A stretch of 64,000 bases of DNA from Sipunculus nudus (taxonomy: Eukaryota; Annelida; Sipuncula; Golfingiida; Sipunculidae), in contig CM049308.1 in NCBI GenBank assembly GCA_026874595.1, positions 23,586,367 to 23,650,366 on the forward strand, in the 5' to 3' direction. The notes beneath the pieces were generated by a model. It was not told the DNA's origin. It made no database searches and saw only the letters and a program-made list of their open reading frames with translations. Numbering within the stretch: the first letter of the stretch is position 1; the number at the start of each line of letters is the position of its first letter. Positions 1 to 13,801 of the stretch are shown here, one piece after another. Made by a program: the position numbers and the translations under genes.

Positions 1-309
1 ACGAAGAGAATTTTAAAATATTATCAGTTAAATTGCTGATGATACTTTAGTGTAATACATGTGTATATATGTATCATATCATGCAGTTTTATTAATTGCT
101 TAACTATAAAGAAAAGCATTATTAGTTTCAAATGCTGCGGCCATATTCATATTTGTACTTTCCTCTCAATGTATAACATAATATTTAAAGTGACATCGAA
201 CTTTGATGAATATAGATTTATAATTTTCACGAAATCTTACTTTTCATTGTAGACTTTTTATAGTTAAATAATGAATGCATGTGTTCATTAGAAGATAGTT
301 AAACCACAG
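1..309. other. AT-rich non-coding stretch
   Basis: No exon, repeat or regulatory signal could be supported here. The short open frames contain no recognisable domain. Confidence 0.5.
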
Positions 310-362
310 TTGGACCGGGTGACATTGTGGCGTCTTGGATTGAGGCCGCGGGCAGTTCATAG
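310..362 (+). CDS. Candidate 3'-terminal exon, unknown gene
   Basis: A CAG acceptor-like site ends at 309. In phase 1 the next bases read GPGDIVASWIEAAGSS and stop at TAG 360-362. The segment is GC-rich against an AT-rich background, which is the main reason to list it. The family is not recognised, there is no clear poly(A) signal nearby, and the upstream exons would lie outside the window. It may be chance. Confidence 0.18.
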
Positions 363-618
363 CTAAACATCCGGGTAGACTGCAAGATAAACTATGATAT
401 CTTTACGGAGTGGTTGCTGGTTTTGCACTGAAAAAACTTCATGGGAAAGTCTTGTTATCTTAAAGATCAAAACTCGTCGGTAAGATCAGGTATTTATATT
501 TTATACGTAGAAGCATTAATCATATTGAGTCTTCGTGCCTATTGCAAGTTGCCAAACAGTTGAGGTAAGTATGATAATTGATAAGAGAAGTCTTTCCTTA
601 TTTTAAATCAGACGTCAG

Positions 619-864
619 GAGTTTTATTTGGGAACTAACTTAACCCATGCAACGGGTCCGATCTCCTTGGCAACATGCCAACATACACGCAAGCAAACTT
701 TCCCAGTCATGGAGGTAAACCAGTACTGTGCCCCTGGCGACACCATGTGGGCAAAAATGCAACCAAACTTCACCTCTTTGTTTTCTTTCTTGTTGAAGCC
801 TGAGTCCGGGTCAGCTTCCTGTAAAGGAAATGGATGCCAGCACAAAGAACATTATCTTTTGTAA
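619..864 (+). CDS. Candidate 3'-terminal exon, cysteine-bearing protein
   Basis: After a CAG at 616-618 an open frame of 81 codons runs to TAA 862-864. It has balanced composition, four cysteines (in TCQH, QYC, SCKG and GCQH) and two N-glycosylation sequons (NLT, NFT), as expected of an extracellular protein end. An AATAAA-type signal lies near 969. I do not recognise the family. The opposite strand is also open for 73 codons over the same span, so the strand is uncertain. Upstream exons are probably left of the window or unidentified. Confidence 0.33.
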   Translation, partial: EFYLGTNLTHATGPISLATCQHTRKQTFPVMEVNQYCAPGDTMWAKMQPNFTSLFSFLLKPESGSASCKGNGCQHKEHYLL

Positions 865-2680
865 ATGAAATATTCATTTATTTATTAAACAATATAATTT
901 CTAATAAGAAAATTTGATTTTTGGTAAAACTTAAATTAATGCAAGTAAGAAATCATGTCTTCCTGTATTAAATAAACCGATATATATATATGTGTGTGTG
1001 TGTCTGTGTGTGTGTGTATTTGTGTGTATGTGTGTGTGTGTGTAAAAAAATCATTACTTTCTCTGGCTGGTTAACCTCTTATGATAGAAACATGATTATA
1101 TATCATGATAAAAAATGATGACTTAGAATTGTTTATCTGTTAATAACAATTTTCTGTTATTTCTCTGCCTAATATTTTTCCCGAATGTGTAATCGAAACT
1201 ATCAAAACTCAAAGTATCTATTCTCCGTCCTTCAGCGTATCATTGCTATAGTACTAAAAATACTGAGGTGACGCCTTTCTTTTATTACAGTGGCCCTTAA
1301 TTGCTATTTAAGATTAAGAGCTGATCAGAGTTACGGTACCACCTTATATATATAATCTACTCTGGACAACCCCCGACTATTGCCATAATATACATCAATG
1401 AATTACCGATTGAAAATACTGGTCGTTAAAACTCCATGTTACCATGACAGAAAAACAGAAGTGAAAGTTTTATCCTCGTGCAAACCGAATTTATTCATTA
1501 TAATGATTATTAACTGGTGATACTTTTTGCACAAATTTTATATGCGAGCAGGATATAGTGAATTTATGTATCAGTACAGATTAATTATATATAAATCAAA
1601 TATGCGAGCTGGACATAATGATTTATACAAAATTAGTCATATTCATCATTGACGGGGTCCCGTGGTCACAGGAAGAGGGCATGGGGGATGTATTCACAAA
1701 GGGAATGATACCCACCGTTCCCATGGTTACTCATGCAGGCGACTTAAAATTTTACATCATATGATTTCCTTTGGAGATCCTTTAATATTCGTTCATTTAC
1801 TCTTCAGTCATAACTTTAATATGTAGGTGTGTAAATGGAAATAAAATAGAAATGTTCATATAATTAGACACATATAAATGATAGATCTTTGATAACAGGA
1901 TATCCATATATACATCTTTATTTAAAGACCTTTAACTAGTTTCAAGATTTTACAAATACATTAAAATAATTTCAAACAATTATAAAATAATCTTGCTACC
2001 AGTTACTGTATTTTAATTGGTAATTTATTATTTATTTTGTTACAGATACACATATACAGATATGTCAAAATTCAACACCACATAGATATATTTCATATGG
2101 TATGCAGATTAAGTGATTATAGTTAATAAAAATAAATGATAACAGTAATAATAAATTACGATAATAAAAAAACAATTTATTGATGTCCTCATTATTGCCA
2201 AGTTTTATGCAGATTTTGCAGTTTGAAAAATCAAAACATTTCAGAATCTACATGAGCACTCATTAATATGCTTTCTGTTTTATTCTCAGCTGGCAGAAAA
2301 AGACATGAAAACAGTCATTTTATGAATTAAATTATTGTTTCCAGGGGCCATATTATTGCTTATTTTAAATAGGGGTAAAGTTATAATGGAGTGTACAGGA
2401 TTATGTAATGCCAAAGAAAAGGAATATATAAACTAGACGACCATAGGTCGAACGCCTTGCCGGAAGATGACATGCAGACAGGTATTGTAAAATTTGTTAA
2501 ATTCATCCAATGAATAACCCATATTCTGGAAGAAAAAAAATCATATGTTTATACAACTTTATCAATTTTGCAAAGTAGATGACTTAAACAGATAGAAGGT
2601 GAACGGAAGGATGAAGGTCAAGGCCAGATCATTAGTTTATGTTATGGAAATGGAGAGACGAATGGAGTGAGCTACAGGAT
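865..2680. other. Non-coding stretch with a TA/TG microsatellite
   Basis: A (TA)n(TG)n microsatellite lies at about 980-1043. Near 1540 and 1600 there are two diverged copies of a short ATATGCGAGC-containing block. No exons could be supported. Confidence 0.5.
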
Positions 2681-3010
2681 GAGATTTTTTCACGGTCGGC
2701 CCCCACATGCACGGGGTGAGCGCTCGGAAGACATGATTGGAAGGCCGTGCCCATCGGCCGTGTTTCACCTACAAACGAGTGCACCTTTCGGGGGTTCCTC
2801 GGCGGTATGACCCAGCAATGGGGATGATTACATCCCAGGGCCCGCAGGTGCGGTAGTCACCGGGACTAGTTATAAAGACTAGGACTAGGATATAAAGAAA
2901 GGAAGCGTGTGAAACTGCCCTGTCACGTAGTCCGAAACGGAATGGAATTCTGCAGAAGTACATGTACTTAGAGTTATGCTAGCATTGAAAAAATGGCGGC
3001 GATTACCTCG
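2680..3010 (+). repeat. 5'-truncated SINE-like dispersed repeat
   Basis: This segment shares scattered blocks with 37691-38060: CACGGTCGGCCCC, the GCCGTG...TCAC...ACAAAC stretch, GGTGCGGTAG, TGTCACGTAGTCC and the ending GGCGGTTACCTCCAC or GGCGGCGATTACCTCGAC. The other copy has an RNA polymerase III box A/B head and this one begins downstream of it, so it looks like a truncated copy. An A-rich tract follows at 3017-3060. Confidence 0.6.
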
Positions 3011-3016
3011 ACAAAA

Positions 3017-3060
3017 AAAGTAAAAAAAAAAAAAAAAAAAAAAGAAAAAGAAAAAAAGAA
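3017..3060 (+). repeat. A-rich tract downstream of SINE
   Basis: A long A run with interspersed G follows the SINE-like body, consistent with a degenerate tail. Confidence 0.7.
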
Positions 3061-4243
3061 ACAATTGTGTCCTGTAGAGATTGGAGAGATCGGGGCACAA
3101 ATAACGGGGCATATAGGGAACTGACCGACATGATTGCCGATATCGAAGATTCCGACAAGCAATAAAATACAATTAATTATAAGTATTTGTCATGCTTGCC
3201 TTTTCCGTCTGCAAGATGAACAGTCAATTGAATACAAAAGACAGCTAGGTGGTAGCTGCCCTAGCTGATATTTACTGAGTATTTACGGCACTGTTTATAC
3301 AGAATATTAACGGCCGCCTAGCTTGTATACGGAATGAGATAAGCCATCTGTGCCATGATAGTACTATTTGGTGCACGTATAATTTATCCGGATATATCAT
3401 GTGAAAATGACTGGGCTATTCGTTACACTCAGTTAAACACAATTTCCGATAAGCAGAGACCAGGATGAAAGGAGAGTGAGTACAATTAGGAGAACACGTG
3501 GGATGCTCGGCGTACCGGAATGAACCGGTTAAATAGCTTACTAATCGATGCTTCCTCCTGCACCCGCTTCATCTTCACGGTGATTAACATGTTCGTCATT
3601 AAAGTGAACACACTTAAACAGTTCCCCTATTGCCTTATTAATCTTCATAAAGTAATAAATATTTACAAAATAACCTGAGACAATTTTCCTCCTATGGTGA
3701 TGGGGTACTTAAGTACACAGGAGCTGTTGACCGAGTACAAAATTGCAGAGAACAGGTTATTAGAATGCTGTCAATAAACCAACAACTCTGTCCATTTAAT
3801 GTTCATATAAAGAATATATATATATATATATATTGTGATTACCGTCCTGTTCGCGATATTCGTGCTATGGGAATTATCACGAAAATTAATTCTTCGTGAG
3901 TAAGGGGTGCAATTAAAGAAGACATGCAGTTCATAGGTTAAAAGACATAAATAATAATAAATCTTGTATGTTCAAAGACTGCCGTGTTATGAATTAAATT
4001 CGATCTTTCAAATTATCTGCATATGATGCCTGAACAACAATTTTACTCGGTCGATGTACCTCGATGCAATATTTAAGATTTTGCGCACATTTTATTATAC
4101 ATAACTTAATCATATAATAATGGTTAGACTCTATGTAGGCCTTTTAAATGGCGAGGTCTTAAATAGATTCCTCGTGAAACAGTGATCGCGATATTTTAAC
4201 TATTACAACCACTGCAAAATTTTGTAGCCAACCGTCCCCCCCC
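3061..4243. other. Non-coding, no feature seen
   Basis: Apart from a short (AT)n tract near 3810-3832 nothing is recognisable. Confidence 0.5.
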
Positions 4244-4351
<108 letters not shown>

Positions 4352-5068
4352 AAGACAAAGAGGAAGATATGGTCTCTATAACCTTAACTGATGTAAGAGT
4401 TGGTGAATTAAAGTGGGATTTATTTGACGGGAACAAAACTTTAAATTTTACATCTCCAAGTCCGTCATTACAGCTGCACATTTTCCGTTTAAAACGGCAC
4501 AAAATAGGGGTCAACTACATCAAAATATATCCTTAAGCCGCCTACACTAAGAAAGAAAGAAAAAATCAATATCCGAGAGTAAACGTGAACTGTGACACGA
4601 ACTTCAAAAATGCACCCTGCAGTGGACGATTTTATAAGCAGAGTTTTCTGAACACGCGGTTTTATGATGATATCAGCTATATCATAGGATGGGCACGTTG
4701 AGGAAGGGTTCTATCATTCGAATATCTTGAATAGGGATGTTCTTCCTGATACATGTTTTTGTAAAGACAGATGATGTCAAACTTAACGGACCGTTCCGTT
4801 TACATGACTATTATGAGATGAGGTGGGTATGTGGAAAGGGGAACGGGAAGCTGCCTTTTAATAGATCACGCAGAGCACGTTCTGTTGCATCTGAATGCAT
4901 TGTACTCAGAAGTACACCATAATTTAAAATTTTTCGGTTTCACTTTGGTACACATTCAGTCATCCTTGTATTTGGTACAATTCTTATAATATCATTTCAG
5001 ACGAAGACGCATTTTTGAATGAAAATTATGCAGTAGCTCAGTAAATGGGATTTAGACACATCTGTCAG

Positions 5069-5126
<58 letters not shown>

Positions 5127-7159
5127 TAAGGCGCTTTTTATGTTTGTGTTTTTATTCTAGTCCGTCACTTTATTACACGGCCTCAACGCACGCAAAATCC
5201 ATTTTGATAATACTCATTATGACAAGTGGGTTTTAGAGAATGTCATTTAAATGCTATGTGTGTATTATTAAATATTACGTTCTGCACCTGTGTATTCATC
5301 CATAACAAGAAATGCAGAGTTAAAACGCAGAGTCAAAATCCTGGAAATGCATGGAAGTGTTAAATATTAGGTAGACAGGCATGTGTGTTACAGTTGTACT
5401 TATATATTTTGTATATATCTGTATGTGTTTTGTACTTCAGACTTAAGATTAAGTACCTTTTTGACATAATTTATATTTTGATATATAAAAGCCAAATATG
5501 AGCCCTGTCTAAACGTTCTTGATCTTCGCCCGATAAATATGGCGGGTTCCCAGCAGTTTATGTAATATCGAACGGGCCATCCAAATTTACACGTTATTTC
5601 TGGCGTTACACGCATCCAATTGTCATGGTGTTACGTTTTCATAAATTTATAGATCAGTTCCAAAAGAAAAAAAGTGCCACAATGAAGGAATAAGGCATAG
5701 GCTTGATTTGTTAGAATGAAACCAAAATAATAACTTATATTAAATATTTTAGTAACTGAAGAAAATTAGTCTATGAGAAAACAGTCTATATTATAACATC
5801 TCAATCCCACTGATGAAGGTCAAGGTCACTGGTCATATGCTCAAACAACTACATATTATAGCCGCTGATTGGTTGTTTAGTGTCATAAATATTCTAAAAA
5901 AATGTAACTATCGAAATTTGACTGGAAACCCATGAGATGCGCCACGTCACTTTGCCAAAAGATATAAAAGAACCAGGAGACTGCAAAAAATGTATTGTTA
6001 TTTTTTGTCATGAGTTTTGTATCTCTTTTTATGACTTTAGCCCCTCATCCGCTTTAGTATCAAAATGTGTGGTCATATTTAAGCTGAGTAGAATAATCGC
6101 CAAATTTCAGCAGGCAGCTGCTGGTCGGAAACTGACTACTGTATTGTGAATTTTGTTAAAAGCCTTAAAAGGAGCCATTTATGTATCTTGTGAACAAAAA
6201 TCACACCCGTCTCCATTGGCAGAGTGTCTTATATCTTGCAGTTAAAACATATATATATATAAACTAGTTACCGTCCTACTTACTGCGTTTTATGGTGTGA
6301 TGGGAGAAAAGTATGTGACGTCACGAAGAGAAGATAAGCACGCCATCTGGTTTGCAATGTGTGGACTAAAATACCAGTGTAAAGACTTCAGCTTACCTCC
6401 ACCCCATCTCTCCCCCCCCCCGGAAATCTGAAATCGTTCTCCTGGGGGTAGTCTAAAACTAATTTACCCCCGTACTGTTCAGATTATCCCCTTGCAGTTT
6501 AACTGAAAGATAAATACATCCGCTTTTAACTCATGATATATAATTTCAACCAAGTGAACGGTATGACATTTAAAAGATGGACTCAATCTATGAAAAATGA
6601 AACTGTCGCTAATTTAAAAAAAAATATTATCGGTGGTTATATTATTATTGAATCTTACACTTCACTTAAGATGATGACACATAACATGCAACGTTAGATA
6701 CACAAAGATTCCACCTAATATGGATAATCAGGAAGTAAGAAATTAAACGAACTTTAAGAATATAAGAATATAATGGAACTGTTTTGAATGGATTTTCTGA
6801 AGAAAACGATTTAAACATCCTTGGGGGGCGGGGGAATCTTAAGCAGGGTATTCTGAAATCGCTATACCGACAGCGTACTTCATGCCCCATGGCCAAATCA
6901 ATAAATATTTATAGCCAATTTAACACTGGCAGACTTGCTGGCTGAGACAGGCTTAAACAGGTGGCCCTGTACTTGGACAATTGACGTCAATAGATTGATA
7001 TTTACACCCTACAGGCCTATTATACAAGTCTTGATACTGGCTTAAGCGAGGCCTGTGTGTGTTACATAAAACACTCTTACCTTAATGCACCATCACATAA
7101 CAATATTTAATTATAGAACTATAAAACTCCTTCAGTTTTCTTCATATATGTACAAGAAA
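4352..7159. other. Non-coding, one long (AT)n tract
   Basis: A 50-bp (AT)25 tract occupies 5071-5120. No exon with plausible splice sites and family resemblance was found. Confidence 0.5.
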
Positions 7160-7316
7160 GGTATAAGTGATTAAATATATAATGATAAGTAACTAATGGT
7201 AATTAATTACACGCAGGTATCAGTGATTTAATATATAATGATAAGTAACTAATGATAATTAATTACACGCCGGTATCAGTGATTTAATATATAACGATAA
7301 GTAACTAATGATAATT
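7160..7316 (+). repeat. 56-bp tandem repeat, about 2.8 copies
   Basis: GGTAT followed by AGTGATT recurs at 7160, 7216 and 7272, a 56-bp period. Each unit contains ATATATAATGATAAGTAACT with few substitutions. The last copy is partial. Confidence 0.9.
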
Positions 7317-9196
7317 TTTATTTATAATGATATTTATTTTTTGGCCTTTAACTTCCCGATTGGTAATGAATCAAACCATTTTGTATTTAAATTTAGCAGT
7401 TACTTACGTGAAAAGCAGTTTGAAATACTTACTTTGATAAATGATGTCATTTCGTGAAGGACATTGTTACTGCCTTGATAATTAAAATATACTTTCACTT
7501 TAGTCATAAAAAAGTATACAATATAACATTATTCTTCGTGTGAGATAGCTCTGTTGCTCTTTTGTTTATATATCATGTGAGATCGGAGATCGGCTATTTG
7601 AAGGAAGGAGATTGTATACGCTGACAGTCCTAAATAAATCGTTAGAACACCCGTTTTCGTTGGGTGCAGACCCAGTTATACATATATGACATTAGAGCTT
7701 ATACATTTTACTGTTAAACGAAAAATCTTAAATGGCTTCAACTGAAAATAAAAAATCAGAATTAAATGAAAATAAAAATGAAATAGGCCGTTATTCAAGC
7801 AGTCTAATAACAACAACAAACTCCAGTAGGCCAAACTCCCCTCCCATAAAAAAATATATTTAAAAATAGTTTCATCTGTGCTCAGTATGTTTACAAAGCT
7901 TGATAGACGCCGTCGTATCCTACTGCTATATATTTGCGGATGAGGGCGCGGTCACCCCCCAAAACATTCCTCAGCCATCTTCTTGGTTGATACATGTCTA
8001 ATGGCCACCAAACTCTCTCTGCAGATATAGATTCCCACATTTAAGAGTGTCTTTGGAGTACTTTTCTGTAGTATCTCCGTGCACTTATCAAATCTCCACC
8101 TTACAAAAATATCGAAACTGCTCATTGAGGCTGTCATTTTGCGTACAGACTGAAACAAGTCGCATGTAACTGTGAATGCCGAAATATTTCTATATTCAAT
8201 ATATATATATATATATGGCATCAAACATGGTCAGTTCCAGATAAACTCTGCTGCTTGTTTGCTCGGTCGTTGACAACTTAGATTTCTTTAAAGGCTTGGC
8301 GTTGAGAATTTGTTGAAAGAGGAAATGGTTTAGTATAGCAGAAGAAACACAAGGTTTATATTTCTAGAAAAAAAATTCTCTTCGCGGATATTAATAATAT
8401 TTTTTTCTGTCAGTCATTTATCTTGTAAGGTATATTTTTAGGTGTAATCTTGGCTAAGAAAAGGTTAAGATCTCATTGTATCCAAATTGGCATGCAATGA
8501 TTGAAACAAGATTTTCTGGAGACGGGAGTAATTTATTATTATTTTGTACTTAATTTTGGTATTGACACAATTGCTTCGTGTAATATCAAATTAGGAAGCT
8601 TTCTATCACAATAATTATAATAGAACTATTATAATCCATTTTTTTTTTAAACGGGGTTCATTATAACGCTGAATGAATAAAAAAGGGACTTGTCAATGGA
8701 CAATTTAATCAGCCTGATAGAAAGGACTAATTTAATGATGTGATTATATTCAAACATGACTTTTTTAGGGTTAATATTACCTTGCAATTTTATAGACAAA
8801 AGAAAAGCAAACAAAGAATGGAAAGGAAACGTGCTTAATGTCGCCCGCTTTTGATGAAATATAATATGCCCTTTAAATTTCCAGGAGCACATATTTGATT
8901 TAATAAATGATCATGCTTTGTTTGATGTTATCTTTATATTCATATATAAACGCTCCATCTTAAGGACTTACACTCCTGTAATATTAAGTGCATGCGATAA
9001 ATTTATCATGTAACACACAATTTCGTGATTTTTTTACAATTATCCAGAGAGTAGTAACTAGGTAACAAGTGGTAATAAATATAAAATCGAAAATGGATAC
9101 CGTCTTTAATTATATATTATACACCAGAATCAGATTAACGTATTTGCATGGTAAGGTAAAGAAAATGAACACTGACTATAAATTATTGACCTAGAT
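7317..9196. other. Non-coding, no feature seen
   Basis: AT-rich DNA with a short (AT)n tract at about 8199-8216. No gene supported. Confidence 0.5.
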
Positions 9197-9349
9197 CGAT
9201 ACAAATATCTTTTGCAATAACATAGACTTACACTAATTGACCATTATCTAATTACCAGTTTAACCTATACTAGTTCGATACAAAAATCTTTTACAATAAC
9301 ATGGAATTACACTAATTTACCATTATCTAATTACCAGTTTAACCTATAC
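9197..9349 (+). repeat. 79-bp direct repeat, two copies
   Basis: CGATACAAA starts at 9197 and 9276, and both copies end in ACCAGTTTAACCTATAC at 9270 and 9349. The two units are about 90% alike. Confidence 0.9.
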
Positions 9350-12300
9350 CTAAGTTCTAATCTTGGTACCATATTTTAAACCTGATGAGTCTGGTAGTTC
9401 AGATATTCGATTAACGGTTAGCAGTACTAAAAACCTAAAGAAGGAAGAGACGGCGTTCGAAAGGGCTATAGTTCAGGAAGTCAGGGAACCCCTCTCATGC
9501 AAGCAGTCCGTCAACGAAAAAAGCTAACAGCTAGGTGAACGTTTAACCATATAAAGCACAAAAAAATATCTAACATCAATCCAAAATTTGTTTGAAATGC
9601 ACTATAGATCCTATAAAGTATACATCATTTTTAACCTTGTACAGTGCTCTCTCTGCATGATGGTATACATATTTCTTTTTACTTTTTACTTATTTGATTA
9701 TGATTTTGTGATATTTGAAATATTTATTTTTTGTTAAGCACCCATGTACACTCAGACTATTTTTGTAGAAGAAAAAAGACGAAAACTGTGAGAAAATTGT
9801 TACAAAAGGCGATCTAAGAGCAAAGGTTACTCTGGGAAAAATCAGTGGATGGCAGTTTTACAAATTTACTATTCTTTTAGTTCAAGCAGTGCAGTGTCTT
9901 AATTAAAGCAGGTTATGCCTTGTGCATATAAGACCTGAAATCCAGAGTGCAAAATAATACTATAAATTTGTTATCAACTGATTACCTTCATACTCATTCA
10001 ATCAACAGCGCCACCAACAGGCCATTTGCTTATCATTGAAAAAATATCTACAAATCTTACCAACATTTTCAACTAAAATCCCATGTATGACAACTGTGCA
10101 TATCATGTTGTTGAATGACCTTCATGCGAGATGTTTCGTTCCATTTTCATTTCATTCTTCTAGTAAACACATAATATTTATGTTTTATTTGCCAAATAGA
10201 TATTATAAGGGAACAAAATTCAATAAAGTTCAATTTATTTTATTATAATTAAATTTCAATTGCCTAATCTGTTTAAGGATAATTAAAAAAACCCGTGTCT
10301 GTTTGTATATTAACGACACTGAATGAAAAGTTGATGCATGCGTAAAATATTTGATATTGACATGTACACATACATAAAAAGAGTACAATTTCTTTACATT
10401 GAACACACGATATATCAAATATTAATATATATATATATTACATATTCTTTTATTACATATTATCATAAAATATTACATATCAATACATATGTAGGAATAC
10501 AAGGAACCGTAACGGTTTAGAAAATAATCCAAAGCAGTATTGTATAGATTATACCTACCAAGATAATCTGCATGCACGGTAATTTGTTTATTAGTTCCAG
10601 GAAATGACTTTTTAACTTTTTTTATTCTAGATATAAAAATAACAAACATTTAAAATATAAAATAGCCAGTATTCACTATAGTTCACATAAAATTCTTTCG
10701 CAAAGTTTCGTAGGAAATATCGCATGGCCAGGTGAATAACAATATGGTAAAGCATTAGATATTTTGCTGTATTTTGTTGTAAAGCATCATTGGTACATTT
10801 TTATAGACATTTATAGGAAGTCAACAATCCATTACGGATAACTGTACGATGAAATATTTCGTGAAATATTCTAAAAGGAAAACATATTGGATACACAACA
10901 TGTACAAAAACATGTCTCAAAACTGGCCAAAAAAAAAAACCCAAAAAAACGTTCCGATGAATTTTCATTATGGTTCATTATCTGCCTGTGTTCTGAGAAT
11001 GTTTCTGTTGCCAGCAATGAGTTCCGCTGGAGTGAGTCAACGCCCCCGCTCTCGGACTTGTTGGTTTCAGTGCGCAGGGGTCAGGTCACGTGAGAATATC
11101 GAGAACCCGATGACGCGGAATGAACTCTACTGGCCAGAACAAATCCAATGAGATATCGTTTGGAACGAGATCTGGTTCAATAACAATGTTGTCGTAAAAA
11201 ACAACTGTGCTGAATTATAAAACCATTTATATGTCGGTCAAAAGTTATCAAACATGGACACTGGGTCAGTGGATGTACTTTCCAGACACTGTGTGGGAGT
11301 GTAGTGACAAACAGATGTAATAAAAACAAAGTGAACACATGTCACGTGTAAGTATTTCAATAAATCGCGCAATAAAATTGATAAATGGGGCGGGGGAGGG
11401 TTATGACGACAATAATGCCTGCATGTATGTTATACAAAATATTAAAAAGTTATTTTAAAAAGTGAATTTATTCATTGTTAAGGGATATAATTACGGACAC
11501 AGCATACTTAGTATAATGTGAGAGCTATAATTTAACTCATGAAACATGAAGCGTATTCCAGATATTTTCATATAATAGTAACCCTTTATTTAGCCATTTA
11601 TTACCCCCCCCCCCCCCCCCCGATATGAATAATCTTTGTTATTGACATGCTAATTTTACTGACAATTTTTCAATGTACTCTACATGCAAGAGAAGAAGAG
11701 AAAGAAGAAAAATAACATCTTCAAAGTCGTCAGCTGATATTTATACCAGAGGAAGCCACTGGACAATAACAACTTTGACAAACTAGGCATAGTCCATATT
11801 TATACCGCCGCCAGATGGCACGCTAACATGTTTTAATGACAACCATTGGTTGGTTTGTCTGTGAGGCTTTGTTTGTAAAAGGACCGGTTTTTGTTCTAGA
11901 GCCGACTGGCTGTAATCAAACAATGAAGTTGTGACACACATACGGCTATTCTGTGTAGATAAATGAGAAATTTAATTTAGATCCCATCGGACGTATATAT
12001 ATGTGGGTTCAGACTACGTATCTTATATATTTACAAGATAAAACTACTTTAAATCAATCTTTATCACTTTATCTTAATCCTTATAATATTATTGTGCCAT
12101 CGTCGATATCGACGTCGCCTTGTTAGTTGATATATTATGTTGTGTAAGATAATGTAGGGTGGTTACGCTCAGGGTTTTTTTTTCTTACATCATGTTTGTG
12201 CGAAAAAATGTGCCCCTAAGAGTATTCCCATCATCCCTTCAGGAACCATTTTTTTTCATACACCCACGCTTTCTGATCGCCATATGAAAACTGAGATAAT

Positions 12301-12408
12301 TGACAAGCTCCATCCAGTCAACAATCATATATACCATTCAGGTTCAAAATAATAATGCACAACTTGGAGAAATTGTCAGAATATACACAGGAATTTGTTA
12401 TTAATATA
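9350..12408. other. Non-coding, C-run at about 11605-11622
   Basis: A GC-elevated patch at about 10980-11130 stands out from the background and has a short open frame, but no family could be recognised. A homopolymeric C tract lies at about 11605-11622. Otherwise AT-rich. Confidence 0.45.
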
Positions 12409-13331
12409 CAGTGAAACCTCGTTGTGTCGAAGTCGAAGGGACTGGTGAATTTACTTCGACACAACCGGAGTTCCAGACAACCGATGTTCATTATATTCAA
12501 CCTTCTTCAGCCTCGATTATAACAGATAAATACTGCACATGTATAGGGCCTATATCATATAGTTCTCACAAATGTTTACATGAAAGAACAACACACATTT
12601 TTATACAATTTTTTATTAATAATAAAAAAACACATAAGTACCACCAAAATTAGGATTAGGTATATCAAGAAAGGGAAATTAGAGCACATACATGTACGTG
12701 AATAAAAGCACACAAATCAATAAATGATTGGCTCAGATCATTTTTTGTTCAACTTTATCCAAGCCACATCAAAGGTAAGGATTGGATAATGTTTGGTTTA
12801 TCAATAACTTCTCATTAATGCTTTGTCGGCGAGAGAAGAAAGGCATGTTCATGGGTGACTGATTGACCGAACAAGTAAACAACGGACTAGGTATGTTAGC
12901 CATCGCGCGTGATGTGTAAGATTCTTGCCGGTATTTATTTTGTAACTAGTCATAGCGGCCGTATGTATGATTGTTGGACCGTGCACAACTGTTGTCCAAA
13001 CATTAAAGCGCCATGACCTTGAGTCGACAGAGCCATCGCGCTTGATGGGTGAGAGCCTGGTCGGTATTAATTAATTATGACTGGCCATCACGGCCCCATC
13101 ATGATTGACGGGCCTTCCACAACCAATCATGACTTTGAGTTAAGCGATAGAAATATTAGCTGGGGACCAACAAAACACCTCGACACATCCGGTTTTTCGA
13201 CACATCCGACTTCGACACAAGCGGAGTTAAATTAGTAAGATTTTAACTGTTTTTTTGCAGGGACCCCACGTTCCACTTCGACACATGCGGGAATTCAACT
13301 TAACCGAGTTCGACACAACGAGGTTTCACTG
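12409..13331. mobile_element. pogo/Tigger-like non-autonomous DNA transposon
   Basis: The left end reads TA|CAGTGAAACCTCGTTGTGTC and the right end is its inverse, GACACAACGAGGTTTCACTG|TA, so the terminal inverted repeats are about 20 bp and near perfect, and the target duplication is TA. This is the signature of the Tc1/mariner superfamily, and CAGTGAAACC ends fit the pogo/Tigger branch. TTCGACACA-type blocks recur inside both ends. At 923 bp without a transposase frame it is a non-autonomous, MITE-like copy. Confidence 0.88.
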
Positions 13332-13703
13332 TATACTAATTCATTCAAAGATACAAAAACATTAAAAGTTTGAAAAATGGCTATTTTTTGGTACCATGTC
13401 AACATATTTGAAAACCCGTTTGAGAGACTCTTTTTGTCTATCCATATATTCCTTACAGTAGGTCCCCCGTTACAAATTTTCCCAAAAAGTCACGTATTAT
13501 CCCGGGACACTCGATAGGATTCTGCAACATAGAAAAATTGAGTGAGAACATACTAGTATATAATGAAAAAAAATAATTGTCAAGCAGCTTGTTCATAAGA
13601 TGCTTTGAGACCTATTTATAGAACACGTGATGTATTTTATGTTACATTAAACTGATGTATGGGGTTATACAATGTGTGGGGTTTCTATATGCTGTCTGGG
13701 TAT

Positions 13704-13792
13704 TAGACTGGTACCCTGCTTTATTATGGCCCTCAGCCAAGCATAGATTGGCCTAGAGCAGCGGTGCCATAATAGAGCGGGGTACCAGTCTA
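13704..13792. mobile_element. 89-bp foldback element with 9-bp target duplication
   Basis: The left arm 13704-13730 (TAGACTGGTACCCTGCTTTA...) is the inverted complement of the right arm 13766-13792 with about two mismatches, leaving a 35-nt loop. The 9 bp TCTGGGTAT occur immediately left (13695-13703) and right (13793-13801), a perfect direct repeat. An 8-9-bp duplication fits hAT or Mutator-type insertion. No coding capacity. Confidence 0.85.
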
Positions 13793-13801
13793 TCTGGGTA
13801 T

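Noticed and set aside
9385-9470. CTGATGAGTC followed later by CGAAAG, as in a hammerhead ribozyme
   Set aside because: The GAAA core does not directly follow a closing stem II and no stem I/III pairing could be drawn.
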